5,037 bases of DNA. Source: Caryophanon sp036309765. GTDB taxonomy: Bacteria; Bacillota; Bacilli; Bacillales_A; Planococcaceae. The notes beneath the pieces were generated by a model. The model searched no databases. It had not been told where the DNA came from and worked only from the letters and a program-made list of their open reading frames with translations. Within the stretch, counting starts at the first letter, position 1. Each line of letters starts with the position of its first letter. The stretch spans positions 1 through 5,037 of the forward strand of contig JAXJTE010000234.1 of NCBI GenBank assembly GCA_036309765.1, written 5' to 3'. Positions 4,819 to 5,037 of the stretch are shown here, piece after piece. Made by a program: the position numbers and the translations under genes.

Positions 4819-5007
4819 TTAGTTTAAATATTTTTGAATAGTCTTAATACTTTGCTCGTATTGAGATGAAACTTTTAAATTTTTCGTAATAAATTCAATA
4901 TTTAACGTTTGTGTAAGAAGTTCAATAATTTGTGTTAATCCCTGTATTTTTTGCTGTTCAGCTGCTGTTAGAGATTGTTTTCTTTTTAACGCGTCAACTT
5001 CTTGCAT
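4819..5007 (-). CDS. Helical 62-residue hypothetical ORF, possibly a frameshifted gene tail
   Basis: The reading frame is rich in K, Q, E and L and looks mostly alpha-helical: VDALKRKQSLTAAEQQKIQG then LTQIIELLTQTL, consistent with a short coiled coil. No family is recognised. ATG 5005-5007 is the only start after an in-frame TAA at 5017-5019, and its ribosome binding site is poor (AGGG only 2 nt away). The strong terminator just downstream shows a real transcript ends here. Because an overlapping frame is open to the window edge and ends at 4986, this could be the C-terminus of a longer gene interrupted by a frameshift, or a small translationally coupled gene. The region is very AT-rich (22% GC in 4861-4920), unlike the dioxygenase gene, hinting at a different origin. 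Confidence 0.45.
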   Translation of the reverse strand: MQEVDALKRKQSLTAAEQQKIQGLTQIIELLTQTLNIEFITKNLKVSSQYEQSIKTIQKYLN

Positions 5008-5037
5008 AACCCTGAATTATTCACCAAAACCTCAAAA
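4986..5037 (-). CDS. Possible 3' end of a gene entering from the right
   Basis: On the minus strand, one frame is open from the window edge to a TAA at 4986-4988 and reads FEVLVNNSGLCKKLTR. It overlaps the start of the 62-codon ORF by 22 nt, in a different frame. With only 16 codons visible, no product can be named. It may be the true tail of an upstream gene, or the 5' part of one gene whose remainder continues in the 62-codon frame after a one-base shift. Confidence 0.25.
   Translation of the reverse strand, partial: FEVLVNNSGLCKKLTR

Noticed and set aside
1..5037. CRISPR arrays, tRNA or rRNA genes, riboswitches and insertion-sequence ends
   Set aside because: I saw no regularly spaced direct repeats, no cloverleaf-like sequence, no recognisable riboswitch core, and no paired terminal inverted repeats with a transposase.

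Overview
The window looks like chromosomal DNA from a low-to-moderate GC member of the Bacillota, most likely Bacillales (Bacillaceae or Planococcaceae/Caryophanaceae type). The grounds are strong AAGGAGG-like ribosome binding sites, sigma-A promoters, many intrinsic terminators, Gram-positive lipoprotein signal peptides, and a dioxygenase gene with what looks like a Bacillus MhqR operator. The exact genus cannot be read from the sequence.

Layout from left to right. Positions 1-35 hold no recognisable gene, followed by a bidirectional terminator (36-75). A minus-strand gene (79-1290) encodes an orphan HsdR-N-like PD-(D/E)XK nuclease-fold protein and is visibly AT-richer than the middle of the window. 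Next come two small minus-strand genes: a 77-residue eight-cysteine zinc-ribbon-like protein (1423-1656) and a 93-residue membrane protein (1730-2011). Diverging from them is a plus-strand ORF (2106-3044) that looks like two genes joined in frame: an N-terminal lipoprotein and a C-terminal soluble domain that keeps its own Shine-Dalgarno and ATG. After a terminator comes a monocistronic plus-strand gene (3237-4178) for an MhqO/PcpA-type hydroquinone ring-cleaving dioxygenase. It has a near-consensus promoter and an MhqR-like palindrome at the predicted transcription start. It shares a bidirectional terminator with a convergent minus-strand lipoprotein gene (4217-4678). The right end (about 4756-5037) is AT-rich. 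It holds a strong minus-strand terminator, a 62-codon helical ORF, and the tail of another reading frame that overlaps that ORF and runs off the window.

The genes are mostly independent units separated by terminators; I see no multi-gene pathway. The best-supported biology is repressor-controlled quinone/hydroquinone detoxification at 3174-4178. The most unusual structures are the fused lipoprotein ORF and the orphan HsdR-N protein, whose C-terminal half I do not recognise. I found no convincing evidence of a complete new multi-gene system.
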